Positions 8,068 to 15,913 of a stretch of 64,000 nucleotides of DNA are shown piece by piece. This DNA is from Planobispora rosea (GTDB lineage: Bacteria; Actinomycetota; Actinomycetes; Streptosporangiales; Streptosporangiaceae), in assembly GCF_014648175.1 (NCBI RefSeq), contig NZ_BMQP01000030.1:1-64000 (forward strand), written 5' to 3'. Position numbers and translations under genes: made by a program. Below the pieces are notes generated by a model. The model saw only the letters and a program-made list of their open reading frames with translations, had not been told where the DNA came from and searched no databases. Position 1 is the first letter of the stretch; each line of letters starts with the position of its first letter.

Positions 8068-8107
8068 GGGGGCTCAAGAGGGGGGAAGAAGGGGGGTCTT
8101 TCGGGGG
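8068..8107 (+). other. Potential G-quadruplex tract
   Basis: Four runs of five or six G (8068-8072, 8080-8085, 8091-8096, 8103-8107) are separated by loops of 7, 5 and 6 bases. This is a textbook intramolecular quadruplex pattern. It lies 20-60 bp upstream of the XRE regulator start, on the strand opposite to that gene. Confidence 0.55.
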
Positions 8108-8190
8108 TCCTGCCATTTCTTGATTGCCGGTGGACTTGCCATCAAGCAACCACGGTACGTCAAGCGGCTTCCCACCACAGGGAACGCCGG

Positions 8191-8397
8191 ATGAACGAGG
8201 AGATGGCGACGGTGACCCGGCCAGACGAGAACAGCGAGACACGCCCTTGCCCCGCGTGCCGGGGCCGTGGAACCAAGCTGCGCCGCTCGCGCCGTGGCCT
8301 TCTCTTCGGCGAAGGCGGCACTGATCACGAGACGTACGGAGAGCAGGAATGTCTCGACTGCCTCGCAAGCGGCCGGGTCGAAGGGAACGGCAAATGA
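8191..8397 (+). CDS. Small DnaJ-type zinc-finger protein
   Basis: A 68-aa protein. The pattern CPACRGRGTK followed by QECLDCLASGRV gives two CxxC pairs, resembling half of the DnaJ cysteine-rich zinc domain (CxxCxGxG repeats). Small proteins of this type are frequent in actinomycete integrative elements next to XRE regulators, and their role is unknown. Its stop overlaps the start of the next gene (ATGA), so the two are co-translated. Confidence 0.65.
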   Translation: MNEEMATVTRPDENSETRPCPACRGRGTKLRRSRRGLLFGEGGTDHETYGEQECLDCLASGRVEGNGK

Positions 8398-8684
8398 ACT
8401 CACTGATGGAAGCGGCGGTGGCCTTGCAACGCCACCAACGCGAACAGCGCGACATCCTCGCGCTGACCCGGCTGCACGCGGCCCTACTGGCGCGAGGGCT
8501 GCGCGCGGAGTGGCGCGACAACAACAGCGCCCTGCTGGTCCGGGGGCCGAATCCGGGCCTGCCGGTACTGGTGACGATCAGCTACGGCGGTAGCCACTAC
8601 TGCTGGCACGACGATGACCACCGTCATCCGACCGGCGACCCAGAAGGGGCCGTGCGGGCACTGGCCGACTTCCTCGGCCGCTGA
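8394..8684 (+). CDS. Small hypothetical protein
   Basis: A 96-aa protein whose ATG overlaps the previous stop by 4 bases. An N-terminal helix (LQRHQREQRDILALTRLHAA) is followed by a compact alpha/beta region (VLVTISYGGSHYCWHDDDH, then a helix ending ALADFLGR). This looks like a short domain often encoded after DnaJ-zinc-finger microproteins in Streptomyces mobile elements. I recognise no catalytic motif. Confidence 0.6.
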   Translation: MNSLMEAAVALQRHQREQRDILALTRLHAALLARGLRAEWRDNNSALLVRGPNPGLPVLVTISYGGSHYCWHDDDHRHPTGDPEGAVRALADFLGR

Positions 8685-8733
8685 CAAGACGGGCACGGCG
8701 GGGCAGTGAGTCCATCGGCGCGGAGGGTGTCCG

Positions 8734-8781
8734 ATGAGCGTCACCCCTGCCCCGTCGCGCCTCAGGTTCCCCGGCAGGTGA
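8734..8781 (+). CDS. Possible 15-aa leader peptide
   Basis: The ATG at 8734 is preceded by GGAGGGTGTCCG, a good ribosome site, and opens a 15-codon ORF ending in TGA at 8779-8781. The ORF runs into the left arm of the inverted repeat 8769-8841. Its placement before the GntR gene, with a structured RNA downstream, is the layout of a translation-coupled attenuator. It could also be chance. Confidence 0.25.
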   Translation: MSVTPAPSRLRFPGR

Positions 8782-8841
8782 GAGAGACCGGTCGCGCAGC
8801 CCCCGCTGCGCGTGCGTCCCCGGCGCTCTCACCTACCGGGG
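8769..8841. repeat. Nested inverted repeat upstream of the GntR gene
   Basis: The arms 8769-8784 and 8826-8841 pair over 15 of 16 bases. Within the loop a second perfect stem CGCGCAGC/GCTGCGCG (8793-8800 and 8805-8812) has a CCCC loop. On a rolling-circle element such a structured non-coding block could be a single-strand origin. As RNA it could be a regulatory leader for the GntR gene 114 bp downstream. Confidence 0.6.
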
Positions 8842-8954
8842 TACTGCGTGCCTGCCCCATCGCGGGTGGTTGCTCGTCCGACCCCGGTGACAAGTCGGGG
8901 CCGTTAGGGATACGCTCAAACTTGGTAAAACAACCTGTCGGGTGCAGGACGGTC

Positions 8955-9689
8955 ATGATGTCACTTGAGTCCGTGCCGCCGAAGTATGCGCAACTTGTGC
9001 AGACCCTTCAACGGCGTATTGAAGCCGGGACCTATCCCCCTGGTTCGCTGCTGCCCAGTGAGAACCAGCTCATCCAGGAGTTCGGGGTCTCCCGGCCTAC
9101 CGTGGTCGCCGCCCTGCGTATGCTGCGCGAACAGGGCTGGATCGAATCCCAGCAGGGCAAGGGGCGCTTCGTACGTGGCCGTCCCGCGCTCACCTCGGCC
9201 GAACAGCCCCGGCCTGGACAGGCGTACCTGACCGCTCCGGAGAGCGCATCACCGGGGGAGGTGATCGAGGCCGCGGCGCTTACCGCCCCCAACCGCATCG
9301 CATCCCTGCTCGGCCTGGCCCCGAAGGGCAAGGCGTTCCTGCGCCGGCGACTGGTCAGCCGGGACGGAGAGCCGACCGAACTGGTCTCGCTGTGGGTGCC
9401 GGCGGAGCTGTCCGAAGGCACCGATCTGACCAGCGCCGAACCGCTCCCGCAGGGCCTGCGAGATCACCTACAGGCACGCAAGGGTGTGCGCTTCGATCAC
9501 GTGGTGGAGCAGATCACCGCGCGCATGCCCACGGCCGAGGAGAGCAGGCAGCTCGGCATGCCGAAGAACACGCCGCTGCTGGCTGTCTACGGTGTCGTCC
9601 GGGATGCTTCGGGTACGGCTCTGGCCGTGGTGGAGGTTCTTCTCCCGGCTGACCGGCATGAGTTAGAGGACGCCTATCCGATCGGCTGA
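8955..9689 (+). CDS. GntR-family (KorSA-like) repressor
   Basis: A 244-aa protein starting at the ATG-ATG pair 8955/8958. The winged helix is typical of GntR: PPKYAQLVQTLQRRIEAGTY, then LLPSENQLIQEFGVSRPTV and GWIESQQGKGRFV (residues about 5-75). The C-terminal 150 residues look like a UTRA effector-binding domain (FLRRRLVSRDGEP, LAVYGVVRDASGTALAV). In pSAM2-type elements the GntR protein KorSA represses the activator pra. Here the regulator lies upstream of a pra-like gene whose promoter holds a palindromic site (10283-10346), so the same circuit is likely. Confidence 0.85.
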   Translation: MMSLESVPPKYAQLVQTLQRRIEAGTYPPGSLLPSENQLIQEFGVSRPTVVAALRMLREQGWIESQQGKGRFVRGRPALTSAEQPRPGQAYLTAPESASPGEVIEAAALTAPNRIASLLGLAPKGKAFLRRRLVSRDGEPTELVSLWVPAELSEGTDLTSAEPLPQGLRDHLQARKGVRFDHVVEQITARMPTAEESRQLGMPKNTPLLAVYGVVRDASGTALAVVEVLLPADRHELEDAYPIG

Positions 9690-9718
9690 GTCCGCACTTG
9701 AGCAGCTGAGGAAATCGC

Positions 9719-10147
9719 TCAAGCGATGATGCCGATGATCGCGCGGTCTTCGGCGGCGGCGGTCGTATAGAAGGCGCTGATCGCCTGAGCGATGGTGGTC
9801 ACCTCATCGCCCGGACGCCACCAACCCTCGCCGGTGAGTCCTGCTGCTACCTGTCGAACATCCTGTGGCGGGGCCATGAACGCGGGACCGTATCCGAAGT
9901 CGACGTCAAGCTCTTCGCCGGTTCCGTGCAGTGCCTTCCGCATCCACGGGTAACGGTCCGGGCCCTCGGCTACCACCTGAGCGATATCCAGGTAGTCCTC
10001 GAAGAGCTTGTGGGCTTCATCGAGGGCTGCGACCTCACTGTCAACCACGTCCTCCTCACCCCAGATCTGGGTGAGGAGATCGGGCTCAACCTCCACACGC
10101 GCGGCGAGTGCCGTCGGCAGTTTCACCAGGAAGAGGCTCATACTCAT
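9719..10147 (-). CDS. DUF1877-like protein
   Basis: A 142-aa protein from ATG 10147; a longer in-frame ORF to 10318 would overlap the operator. The pattern of YfbM/DUF1877 proteins is visible: an N-terminal MSLFLVKLP-like strand, an acidic helical middle (DEAHKLFEDYLDIAQVV), a D-x-G-YGPA-F turn and a GWWRPGDEVTTIAQA C-terminal helix. DUF1877 proteins are small cytoplasmic proteins of unknown function, often found in mobile or polymorphic-toxin contexts. It is the only minus-strand gene within the conjugation half of the element. Confidence 0.6.
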   Translation of the reverse strand: MSMSLFLVKLPTALAARVEVEPDLLTQIWGEEDVVDSEVAALDEAHKLFEDYLDIAQVVAEGPDRYPWMRKALHGTGEELDVDFGYGPAFMAPPQDVRQVAAGLTGEGWWRPGDEVTTIAQAISAFYTTAAAEDRAIIGIIA

Positions 10148-10282
10148 GATCGCGGAGTGTAGCCAATCGGGCTGGACGGTAGAAGCCGGAGGTTGAGACC
10201 GCGGTTCCTCTGGGCGGCGGATCCGGTGGCGATCTGCGGCCGACTCCCTCCGGCAGAGCCGCACAAGATAATCACGCCTAGG

Positions 10283-10346
10283 CACTTGACCTATCAAGTT
10301 GAGTCGTCGTACTCTCAAGTCAGTTGATAGGTTAAGTGACTATCAA
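10283..10346. promoter_or_regulatory. Inverted-repeat operator/promoter of the transfer-replication operon
   Basis: The left half-site CACTTGACCTATCAAGTTGA (10283-10302) and the right half-site, which reads TCACTTAACCTATCAACTG on the other strand (10321-10339), form an inverted repeat around an ACCTATCAA core. A third partial core, CTATCAA, lies at 10339-10345. The block precedes the pra-like gene (RBS AGAGGAG, start 10367). It is probably where the GntR protein encoded at 8955-9689 binds, since GntR sites are short AT-rich palindromes. Confidence 0.6.
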
Positions 10347-10366
10347 ACGACAAGAGGAGTGTCATC

Positions 10367-10786
10367 ATGGCTCTGCAAGGTCCCATCCCAGTCAGCTTCA
10401 ACCAGGTCTTCCCGCACGGCTGCTACGTCGTCGGGGAGGTCGAGGCGGTCAAGGACTTCGATGCCTCGACCAACGGCCGCTTCGTCCAGGCCCGCGACAA
10501 GTCCACCGGAGAGCTGGTGTGGCAGGTCGCCGTTATGGACGCCGACCCGGCCGTCAAGCCCGGACAGAAGACCGTCGCCGTCAAGATCCTCGCCCCGGTC
10601 CAGCCGGTGCCCCCGGCCCCCATGCCGGGCCTGCCGTTCACCCCGGTTGAGTTCGACCACGTCACCGTCACGCCCTACGTCAACGGCACCGGACGCCTCG
10701 CCTACTCGATCAAGGTTCGTGAGATGCGCGCTCCCCGTACCGGCACCGCTTCCGCCAAGCCCACCACCGCAAAGGATGCCGCCTGA
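10367..10786 (+). CDS. Pra-like activator of replication, integration and excision
   Basis: A 139-aa protein starting MALQGPIPVSFNQVFPHGCY, a well-conserved opening of proteins annotated in Streptomyces as plasmid replication, integration and excision activator. The middle is beta-rich (FVQARDKSTGELVWQVAVMDADP) with a proline-rich hinge (PVPPAPMPGLP); the C-terminal tail is low complexity (Ala/Thr/Lys). In pSAM2, Pra switches on rep, xis and int. It heads a run of overlapping genes, and its TGA overlaps the next ATG. The strong RBS AGAGGAGTG and the palindromic operator upstream support a regulated first gene. Confidence 0.75.
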   Translation: MALQGPIPVSFNQVFPHGCYVVGEVEAVKDFDASTNGRFVQARDKSTGELVWQVAVMDADPAVKPGQKTVAVKILAPVQPVPPAPMPGLPFTPVEFDHVTVTPYVNGTGRLAYSIKVREMRAPRTGTASAKPTTAKDAA

Positions 10787-11058
10787 TGACCCGTCGCCGA
10801 AGCCACCGCGTCAGCATCATCAACCTCAACACCGGCCGGGGCGCTCGCGCCACCAGCCACCCCTACCCGGCCCGCACGCCGGTTTTGGCCCTGGACTTCG
10901 GGGCCGTCTCGGTCCTGGTCACCACCACCGCCAGCGACCAGGTCAGTGCCGCAGACGTCGAGTTCGCCCGCCAGCTCGCCCGCGAGGCCCAGACGTTCGC
11001 CCGCGCGGTCGAACGCTCCTTCCACGGGATGCCGAACGGCAAGGGCGTCGCGGCCTGA
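10786..11058 (+). CDS. Small SpdA-like hypothetical protein
   Basis: A 90-aa protein whose ATG overlaps the preceding stop. The N-terminus is basic (TRRRSHRVSIINL), followed by a short beta segment (VLALDFGAVSVLVTT) and a helix (FARQLAREAQTFARAVERSF). Comparable small genes sit between pra and the transfer ATPase in actinomycete elements. The role is not known; co-transcription suggests a part in transfer or its control. Confidence 0.55.
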   Translation: MTRRRSHRVSIINLNTGRGARATSHPYPARTPVLALDFGAVSVLVTTTASDQVSAADVEFARQLAREAQTFARAVERSFHGMPNGKGVAA

Positions 11059-11141
11059 CAAGGAAGCGGGGCCGCTGGAACTGGTCCTTCCGGCGGCCCC
11101 TCGTCTCCCCAGATGCGAATCACAGAGAGAGCTGAAGTCTA

Positions 11142-12566
11142 ATGTTCAAGAAACTGCCCGGGGACGAGGCCCGCAGTCTCGTCTCCACCACCCCCGACAC
11201 GGCTGTCGTCTTCCGCCCGGCCGTCGTCCAGACCCCGGCAATCATCACGATCCTGATCTTCCTCGGACGTCTGATCGTCGGGCTCGTCCGCACCACCTGG
11301 CGGCACCCCGTCGCCGTTGGCGTGCTCGCCGTACCCGCTGCACTGTGCTGGCTGTACGGCTGGCGCGTCGCCCTGGTTACGGCCACGATCCCCCTCTCCG
11401 TTCTCATCCCCTGGGCGCTGTTCGACCGGTCGACCTTCAACGCCTGGATCGGCTGGCGGCTGCTCGCCTGGTGGCGGCTGATCTGGGTCTACCGGCGGCA
11501 CTGGCAGCCCGTGATGATGATCTCCGGGCTCGGCCGTCATCTCCGGGGCCGTGATTGCCTGCCTCGCCTGCTCAAGGTCACCTGCACCTCGTGGGCCGAC
11601 GTGGTCACGGTGAAGATGCTCACCGGGCAGGCCGTCAAGGACTGGGCCGACCGGATTGAGCACCTCGCGCACGGCTTCGGCGCCGTCTCGTGCCGGGTCA
11701 CCGTGACCCGCGCTGGCCGGTTGCTGCTCACCTTTCCCCGATGCGATCCGCTGGTCGTACCGCTCCCGGCCGTCTCTGTTCCCGATACGCCGACGGTCGG
11801 CCCGGTGGAGGTCGGAAAGCAGGAGGACGGGCAACCGTGGCGGCTCAAGGTCCACGGGACTCATGTCCTGGTCGCCGGGGCGACCGGAGCAGGCAAGGGC
11901 TCGGTCATCTGGTCGGCGATCCGCGGGCTCCTGCCCGCTGTCCGGGCCGGGCTGGTGGAGCTGTGGGCACTGGATCCCAAACTCATGGAACTGTCGTTCG
12001 GCCGGGCCATCTTCGGCCACCGGTACGCGGCCGATCCCGAGGAGTGCGCCGATCTGCTCGATGAGGCCGTCTCGGTCATGCAGAAGCGAGCGGCCCGCTT
12101 CGCCGGAGTCCAGCGCAACCACATCCCGACCGTGGAAGACCCGTTCATCCTCGTGATCGTCGACGAGGTCGCGTTCCTGACCGCCTACCAGCCCGACAGA
12201 GCTCTACGGCAACGCATCACCGCTGCCCTGGCCACCTTGACGACCCAGGGCCGGGCAGTCGGTGTCGGCGTCCTGGCGGCGCTCCAGGACCCGCGCAAGG
12301 AGGTCATGAACATCCGCAACCTGTTCCCCGACAAGATCGCACTCCGGCTCGACGAGTCCGAACAGGTGGACATGGTCCTCGGCGACGGTGCACGCGACCG
12401 GGGCGCGCTGGCCGATCACATCTCCCCGATCCCGGAGCAGGGAGCGGGTATCGGGTTCGTCCGGCTCGAAACCAGCCCCGATCCGATCCGGGTCCGCGCG
12501 GCCTACGTCTCCGACGCCGACATCCGCGACATGGCCCGCGACCTCGTCAGGGGTGAGGCGGCATGA
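11142..12566 (+). CDS. FtsK/SpoIIIE-type conjugal transfer ATPase (TraSA/TraB-like)
   Basis: A 474-aa protein. Two or three hydrophobic segments near residues 40-110 (AIITILIFLGRLIVGLV; WRVALVTATIPLSVLIPW) anchor it in the membrane. Walker A GATGAGKG (from residue 246) and Walker B FILVIVDE (335-342) follow, with an FtsK-like TTQGRAVGVGVLAALQDP segment and R-L-D-E-S-E-Q. Actinomycete TraB/TraSA proteins form hexameric pumps that move double-stranded DNA between hyphae, with no relaxase needed. The gene has an 83-bp gap upstream and overlaps the next one (ATGA). Confidence 0.9.
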   Translation: MFKKLPGDEARSLVSTTPDTAVVFRPAVVQTPAIITILIFLGRLIVGLVRTTWRHPVAVGVLAVPAALCWLYGWRVALVTATIPLSVLIPWALFDRSTFNAWIGWRLLAWWRLIWVYRRHWQPVMMISGLGRHLRGRDCLPRLLKVTCTSWADVVTVKMLTGQAVKDWADRIEHLAHGFGAVSCRVTVTRAGRLLLTFPRCDPLVVPLPAVSVPDTPTVGPVEVGKQEDGQPWRLKVHGTHVLVAGATGAGKGSVIWSAIRGLLPAVRAGLVELWALDPKLMELSFGRAIFGHRYAADPEECADLLDEAVSVMQKRAARFAGVQRNHIPTVEDPFILVIVDEVAFLTAYQPDRALRQRITAALATLTTQGRAVGVGVLAALQDPRKEVMNIRNLFPDKIALRLDESEQVDMVLGDGARDRGALADHISPIPEQGAGIGFVRLETSPDPIRVRAAYVSDADIRDMARDLVRGEAA

Positions 12567-12712
12567 CCCTGGCCCACTTCCTCGACAACCTGCGTTGCGC
12601 GCTCTGCGGCACCCTCAACGCGCTCTGGCTCGACCCCGTGTGGGGTGTGGTCGAGTGCCAGGGGTGCGGACAGCGAGCGCTCGCCTTCCCGGAGATCGGA
12701 GAGGGCGAATGA
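12563..12712 (+). CDS. 49-aa zinc-ribbon microprotein
   Basis: This short ORF starts at an ATG overlapping the stop of the transfer ATPase and ends in a TGA overlapping the ATG of the replication initiator. The tight coupling makes it very likely to be real. It has two CxxC pairs (RCALCGTLN and ECQGCGQ) about 20 residues apart, as in a rubredoxin-like zinc ribbon. Candidates for its role are a cofactor of replication or transfer. It is easily missed because of its length. Confidence 0.75.
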   Translation: MTLAHFLDNLRCALCGTLNALWLDPVWGVVECQGCGQRALAFPEIGEGE

Positions 12713-14361
12713 CCGAACCTCAGACCACATCCCCGGCCCGGCTGGTGAAGACCGTCCTGCCCTCCGCCTTGGAGGTCCTGGAGGCGGTGGCCGTACAGAA
12801 CGGCGTCTGCATCCGGCCGGTGCCGCTCAAGCGGATCGACCTGGCGAGCGGCAAAGCCGAGATCGTTGACGTGCCGTGCGGCACGACCCTGGAGAGCAAG
12901 TGCCCGGCCTGCGCCAAGCGGAACCGGCAACTCCGCATGGCCCAGTGCCGGGAAGGCTGGCACCTCGACCACGAACCGGTCGTCGTCACGAGCGATCCCG
13001 ACGAGGAACAGCGGCGGCTGGTTGAGCAGCGGGCGGATGTGCAGACGGCGCGGGACCGGGTGGAGAAGGCCGGCGACTCCACCGCCGAGCTTGATGCGGT
13101 CATCGCCGACCTGGACGCCCAGATCAGAGCGGCCGGAATCCGGGGTGAGATCCTGCCCGACGACAAGACGAAGCGCACCCGTTCGACCCGGCGGCGGCAG
13201 GACGCTCCCGACCTGCCCAAGCGGACCCGCGAGGCCCGGACCGTGGGGCAGACCTACACGGCCCCGGACGGCACGACCTACCGGCCGTCGCTGTTCGTCA
13301 CGCTCACGCTGCCCAGCTACGGCCGGGTCCGGCAGGACGGCACTCCCGTCGACCCGGACACCTACGACTACGTGCGAGCGGCCCGCGACGCGCTGCACTT
13401 CTCCAAGCTCGTCGACCGGTTCGTGCAGAACCTCCGGCGCGTGGCGGGCTATGACGTGCAGTACTTCTCATCGGTCGAACCACAGCGGCGGCTCGCCCCG
13501 CACCTGCACATGGCGATCCGGGGCACCCTGCCGCGCAGAGAGGTCAAGGCCATCGCCGCCGCGACCTACCACCAGGTGTGGTGGCCCTCGGTCGAGACGG
13601 TCGTCTTCGAGGGCGACCACCTGCCCGTCTGGGCGGACCGGCCCGAGCACGCGGAGCCGTACCCGGACCGGCAGGACGGCGACTACCTCGACCCGGCGAC
13701 GGGGGAGATGCTGCCCACCTGGGAACAGGCCCTCGACGAACTCGACGCCGACGAGGACGCCGAGCCGTTCCACGTGCTGCGCTTCGGCGTCCAGGTGGAC
13801 GTTCAGGGCGTGCTCGCCGGGACCCCGGACGCCGACCAGTGCATCCGCTACCTCGGCAAGTACCTGACCAAGTCGGTCGGGGAGTGCCACACTCCGGAGA
13901 CCCATGCCCAGCGGCGTCACGTGCACCGCCTGGCCGACGTGCTGCGTTACGAGCCATGCGCGCCGACCTGCCCGAACTGGCTGCGGTACGGCGTGCAGCC
14001 CAAGAACGCCAAGCCGGGCATGCGGCCCGGGGCCTGCCGGTCCAAGGCCCACAAGCCCGAACACCTCGGCTACGCGGGCCGTCGCGTTCTGGTCTCGCGC
14101 AAGTGGTCCGGCAAGTCCCTGCGCGAGCACAAGGCCGACCGGCGGGCCTGGGTGATGGAAGCGCTCGGTCTCACCGACGATCAGCCCGTCGATCGGTACG
14201 CCTGGCGGCCGGTGCCGGCCGGTGATCCCGACCTGTTGCCCCGTGCCCGTCGCCTGCTCCGGCAGATCGCCGAACGTCAACGGTGGCGTATGGCCATGCA
14301 ACAGGCGGAGGCCAGAGCGACGGGACAGCAAGATCCTTCGGCAACTCCGCTGGCCGCGTGA
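12709..14361 (+). CDS. RepSA-like rolling-circle replication initiator
   Basis: A 550-aa protein. A cysteine cluster (CPACAKRNRQLRMAQC, residues about 64-79) is followed by a coiled or acidic stretch and then the initiator core. PHLHMAIRG places an HUH-type metal motif at H265/H267, and RYLGKYLTKS (Y381 or Y386) is a likely nicking tyrosine region. This is the pattern of RepSA/RepAM initiators, which nick the double-strand origin and drive rolling-circle replication of the excised element. It overlaps the zinc-ribbon gene and is followed 11 bp later by xis. Confidence 0.85.
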   Translation: MTEPQTTSPARLVKTVLPSALEVLEAVAVQNGVCIRPVPLKRIDLASGKAEIVDVPCGTTLESKCPACAKRNRQLRMAQCREGWHLDHEPVVVTSDPDEEQRRLVEQRADVQTARDRVEKAGDSTAELDAVIADLDAQIRAAGIRGEILPDDKTKRTRSTRRRQDAPDLPKRTREARTVGQTYTAPDGTTYRPSLFVTLTLPSYGRVRQDGTPVDPDTYDYVRAARDALHFSKLVDRFVQNLRRVAGYDVQYFSSVEPQRRLAPHLHMAIRGTLPRREVKAIAAATYHQVWWPSVETVVFEGDHLPVWADRPEHAEPYPDRQDGDYLDPATGEMLPTWEQALDELDADEDAEPFHVLRFGVQVDVQGVLAGTPDADQCIRYLGKYLTKSVGECHTPETHAQRRHVHRLADVLRYEPCAPTCPNWLRYGVQPKNAKPGMRPGACRSKAHKPEHLGYAGRRVLVSRKWSGKSLREHKADRRAWVMEALGLTDDQPVDRYAWRPVPAGDPDLLPRARRLLRQIAERQRWRMAMQQAEARATGQQDPSATPLAA

Positions 14362-14372
14362 GGGGAGGGTCC

Positions 14373-14579
14373 ATGGACGAACTTCTCAAAGCTCATGAGG
14401 CTGCCGCACTGCTCCACACTTCCGAGCGCTTCGTCCGCCGACTGATCGCAGAGCGCCGGATCGAGTTCGTGAAGATCGGCCGACACGTCCGCATCAGGGA
14501 GTCGGCCCTGCTCGCCTTCATCGCCGCCGGGACGGTCGAACCCCTGGCGGCCTCCGACGTCACCGGGAGGGCAGCCTGA
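14373..14579 (+). CDS. xis: Excisionase (Xis), MerR-like HTH
   Basis: A 68-aa protein with an AGGGGAGGG ribosome site and ATG at 14373. Its motif LKAHEAAALLHTSERFVRRL followed by RIEFVKIGRHVRIRESAL is the winged-helix HTH_17/excisionase fold that bends DNA next to att sites and steers integrase towards excision. The stop and the next ATG share a base, so it is translated together with int. Confidence 0.9.
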   Translation: MDELLKAHEAAALLHTSERFVRRLIAERRIEFVKIGRHVRIRESALLAFIAAGTVEPLAASDVTGRAA

Positions 14580-15907
14580 TGGCCAACAAGGAAGGCCACC
14601 GGCGTTTCGGCAACATCCGCAAGCTCCCGTCCGGACGCTTCCAGATCCGCTATCCCGGCCCGGACGGACGCATGCGGACAGGTCCCGACACCTACGAGCG
14701 CAAAGGCGACGCCGAACGGGCGCTCTCCCTCGTCGAGGCACAGATCATCAAGGGAGAGTGGACAGACCCCGATCGTGGGAAGATCAAGCTCAAGGACTAC
14801 GCCGAGACGTGGATCTCCCAGCGGCCGGGCTTGCGGCCCCGCACCGTGGACCTCTACCGCTGGCTTCTGAAGAAGCACGTCACCCCGTATCTCGGCAACA
14901 CGGCCGTCGGCAAGCTCTCCACCGCGATGATTCGGCAGTGGCGGGCCGACCTGCTCGGCAACGGGGTCTCGGTCTCCGTGGCGGCCAAGGCATACCGCCT
15001 ACTGAGGGCCGTACTGATGACGGCGACCGAAGAAGATCACATCATCGCGCGCAACCCGTGCCGGATTCGTGGGGCCGGCGACGAGCACGCCCAGGAACGG
15101 CCGGTGCTGACCGTAGCCCAGGTCTTCGAGCTGGCCGATCTTGTGGGCCGTCGACCGATCGGCAACGTCCGCAAGCTCAAGGACAACACCTACCGGCTGC
15201 GGTTCCAGCGGCACGGCGAGATGCGCACCCATCCGGAGGTCTTCGGCAACCGCGCCGACGCCGAACGGGCGCTGTGGAAGATGGGCATGGACGGCCGGGC
15301 CGACTGCACCCATGATCGGCGATTCCGCGCTCTAGTGCTGCTGGCCACCTTCGCGAGTCTGCGATGGGGTGAGGTGAGCGCGCTCCGCCGTACAGACGTT
15401 GACCTCGACGCGGGGACGGTACGCGTCCGGGCGGCCTACGTCGAACGCTCCACGGGGGAACTGGTCCTCGGTCCGCCCAAGTCCAAGGCCGGTCGGCGCG
15501 TCGTCGGCATCCCGCAGGGGATCGTTCCGGCGCTCCGCGAACACCTGGACACCTACGTCCAGGCCGATCCCGGCGCGCTCGTCTTCCCCGGTGCCAAGGG
15601 CGGCCCGCTCCGCCGTAGCGGCTTCAACACCCGCACGCGCTGGGTGGACGTGGTCAAGGAACTGGGGCTGCCCGGTCTGCACTTCCATGATCTGCGTCAC
15701 ACGGGCAACATGCTGGCCGCCGAGTCGGGCGCGGGACTCAAGGATCTGATGGCCCGGATGGGGCACGACAACGTGCGGGCCGCGATGATCTATCAGCACG
15801 CCGTACGGGGTGCCGACAAGGCGATCACGGATGCGATCGACCGGCAGATCGTCGGACAGGATGACGACGAGGACGGTCCGGCCGGGGTCCTGGTGCCGGT
15901 GGGTTGA
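14579..15907 (+). CDS. int: Tyrosine-type site-specific integrase
   Basis: A 442-aa protein. The N-terminal arm-binding domain (RFGNIRKLPSGRFQIRYPGP, then DAERALSLVE) is followed by a SAM-like core-binding domain (about 65-160) and a catalytic domain with R262 (SLRWGEVSAL), H370-x-x-R373-H374 (FHDLRHT), a later GH, and Y405 (AMIYQH). Between the core-binding and catalytic domains lies a second arm-binding-like copy (PIGNVRKLKDNTYRLRFQRH, then RADAERALWKM). The gene ends 100 bp from the right att, and the downstream arm-type repeats are its probable binding sites. Confidence 0.92.
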   Translation: MANKEGHRRFGNIRKLPSGRFQIRYPGPDGRMRTGPDTYERKGDAERALSLVEAQIIKGEWTDPDRGKIKLKDYAETWISQRPGLRPRTVDLYRWLLKKHVTPYLGNTAVGKLSTAMIRQWRADLLGNGVSVSVAAKAYRLLRAVLMTATEEDHIIARNPCRIRGAGDEHAQERPVLTVAQVFELADLVGRRPIGNVRKLKDNTYRLRFQRHGEMRTHPEVFGNRADAERALWKMGMDGRADCTHDRRFRALVLLATFASLRWGEVSALRRTDVDLDAGTVRVRAAYVERSTGELVLGPPKSKAGRRVVGIPQGIVPALREHLDTYVQADPGALVFPGAKGGPLRRSGFNTRTRWVDVVKELGLPGLHFHDLRHTGNMLAAESGAGLKDLMARMGHDNVRAAMIYQHAVRGADKAITDAIDRQIVGQDDDEDGPAGVLVPVG

Positions 15908-15913
15908 TCAGGA

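Noticed and set aside
8048..8524. N-terminal extension of the XRE regulator
   Set aside because: The extension is Arg/Ser/Pro-rich, overlaps the small zinc-finger operon and lacks a ribosome site. ATG 8047 has one and gives the usual N-terminus.
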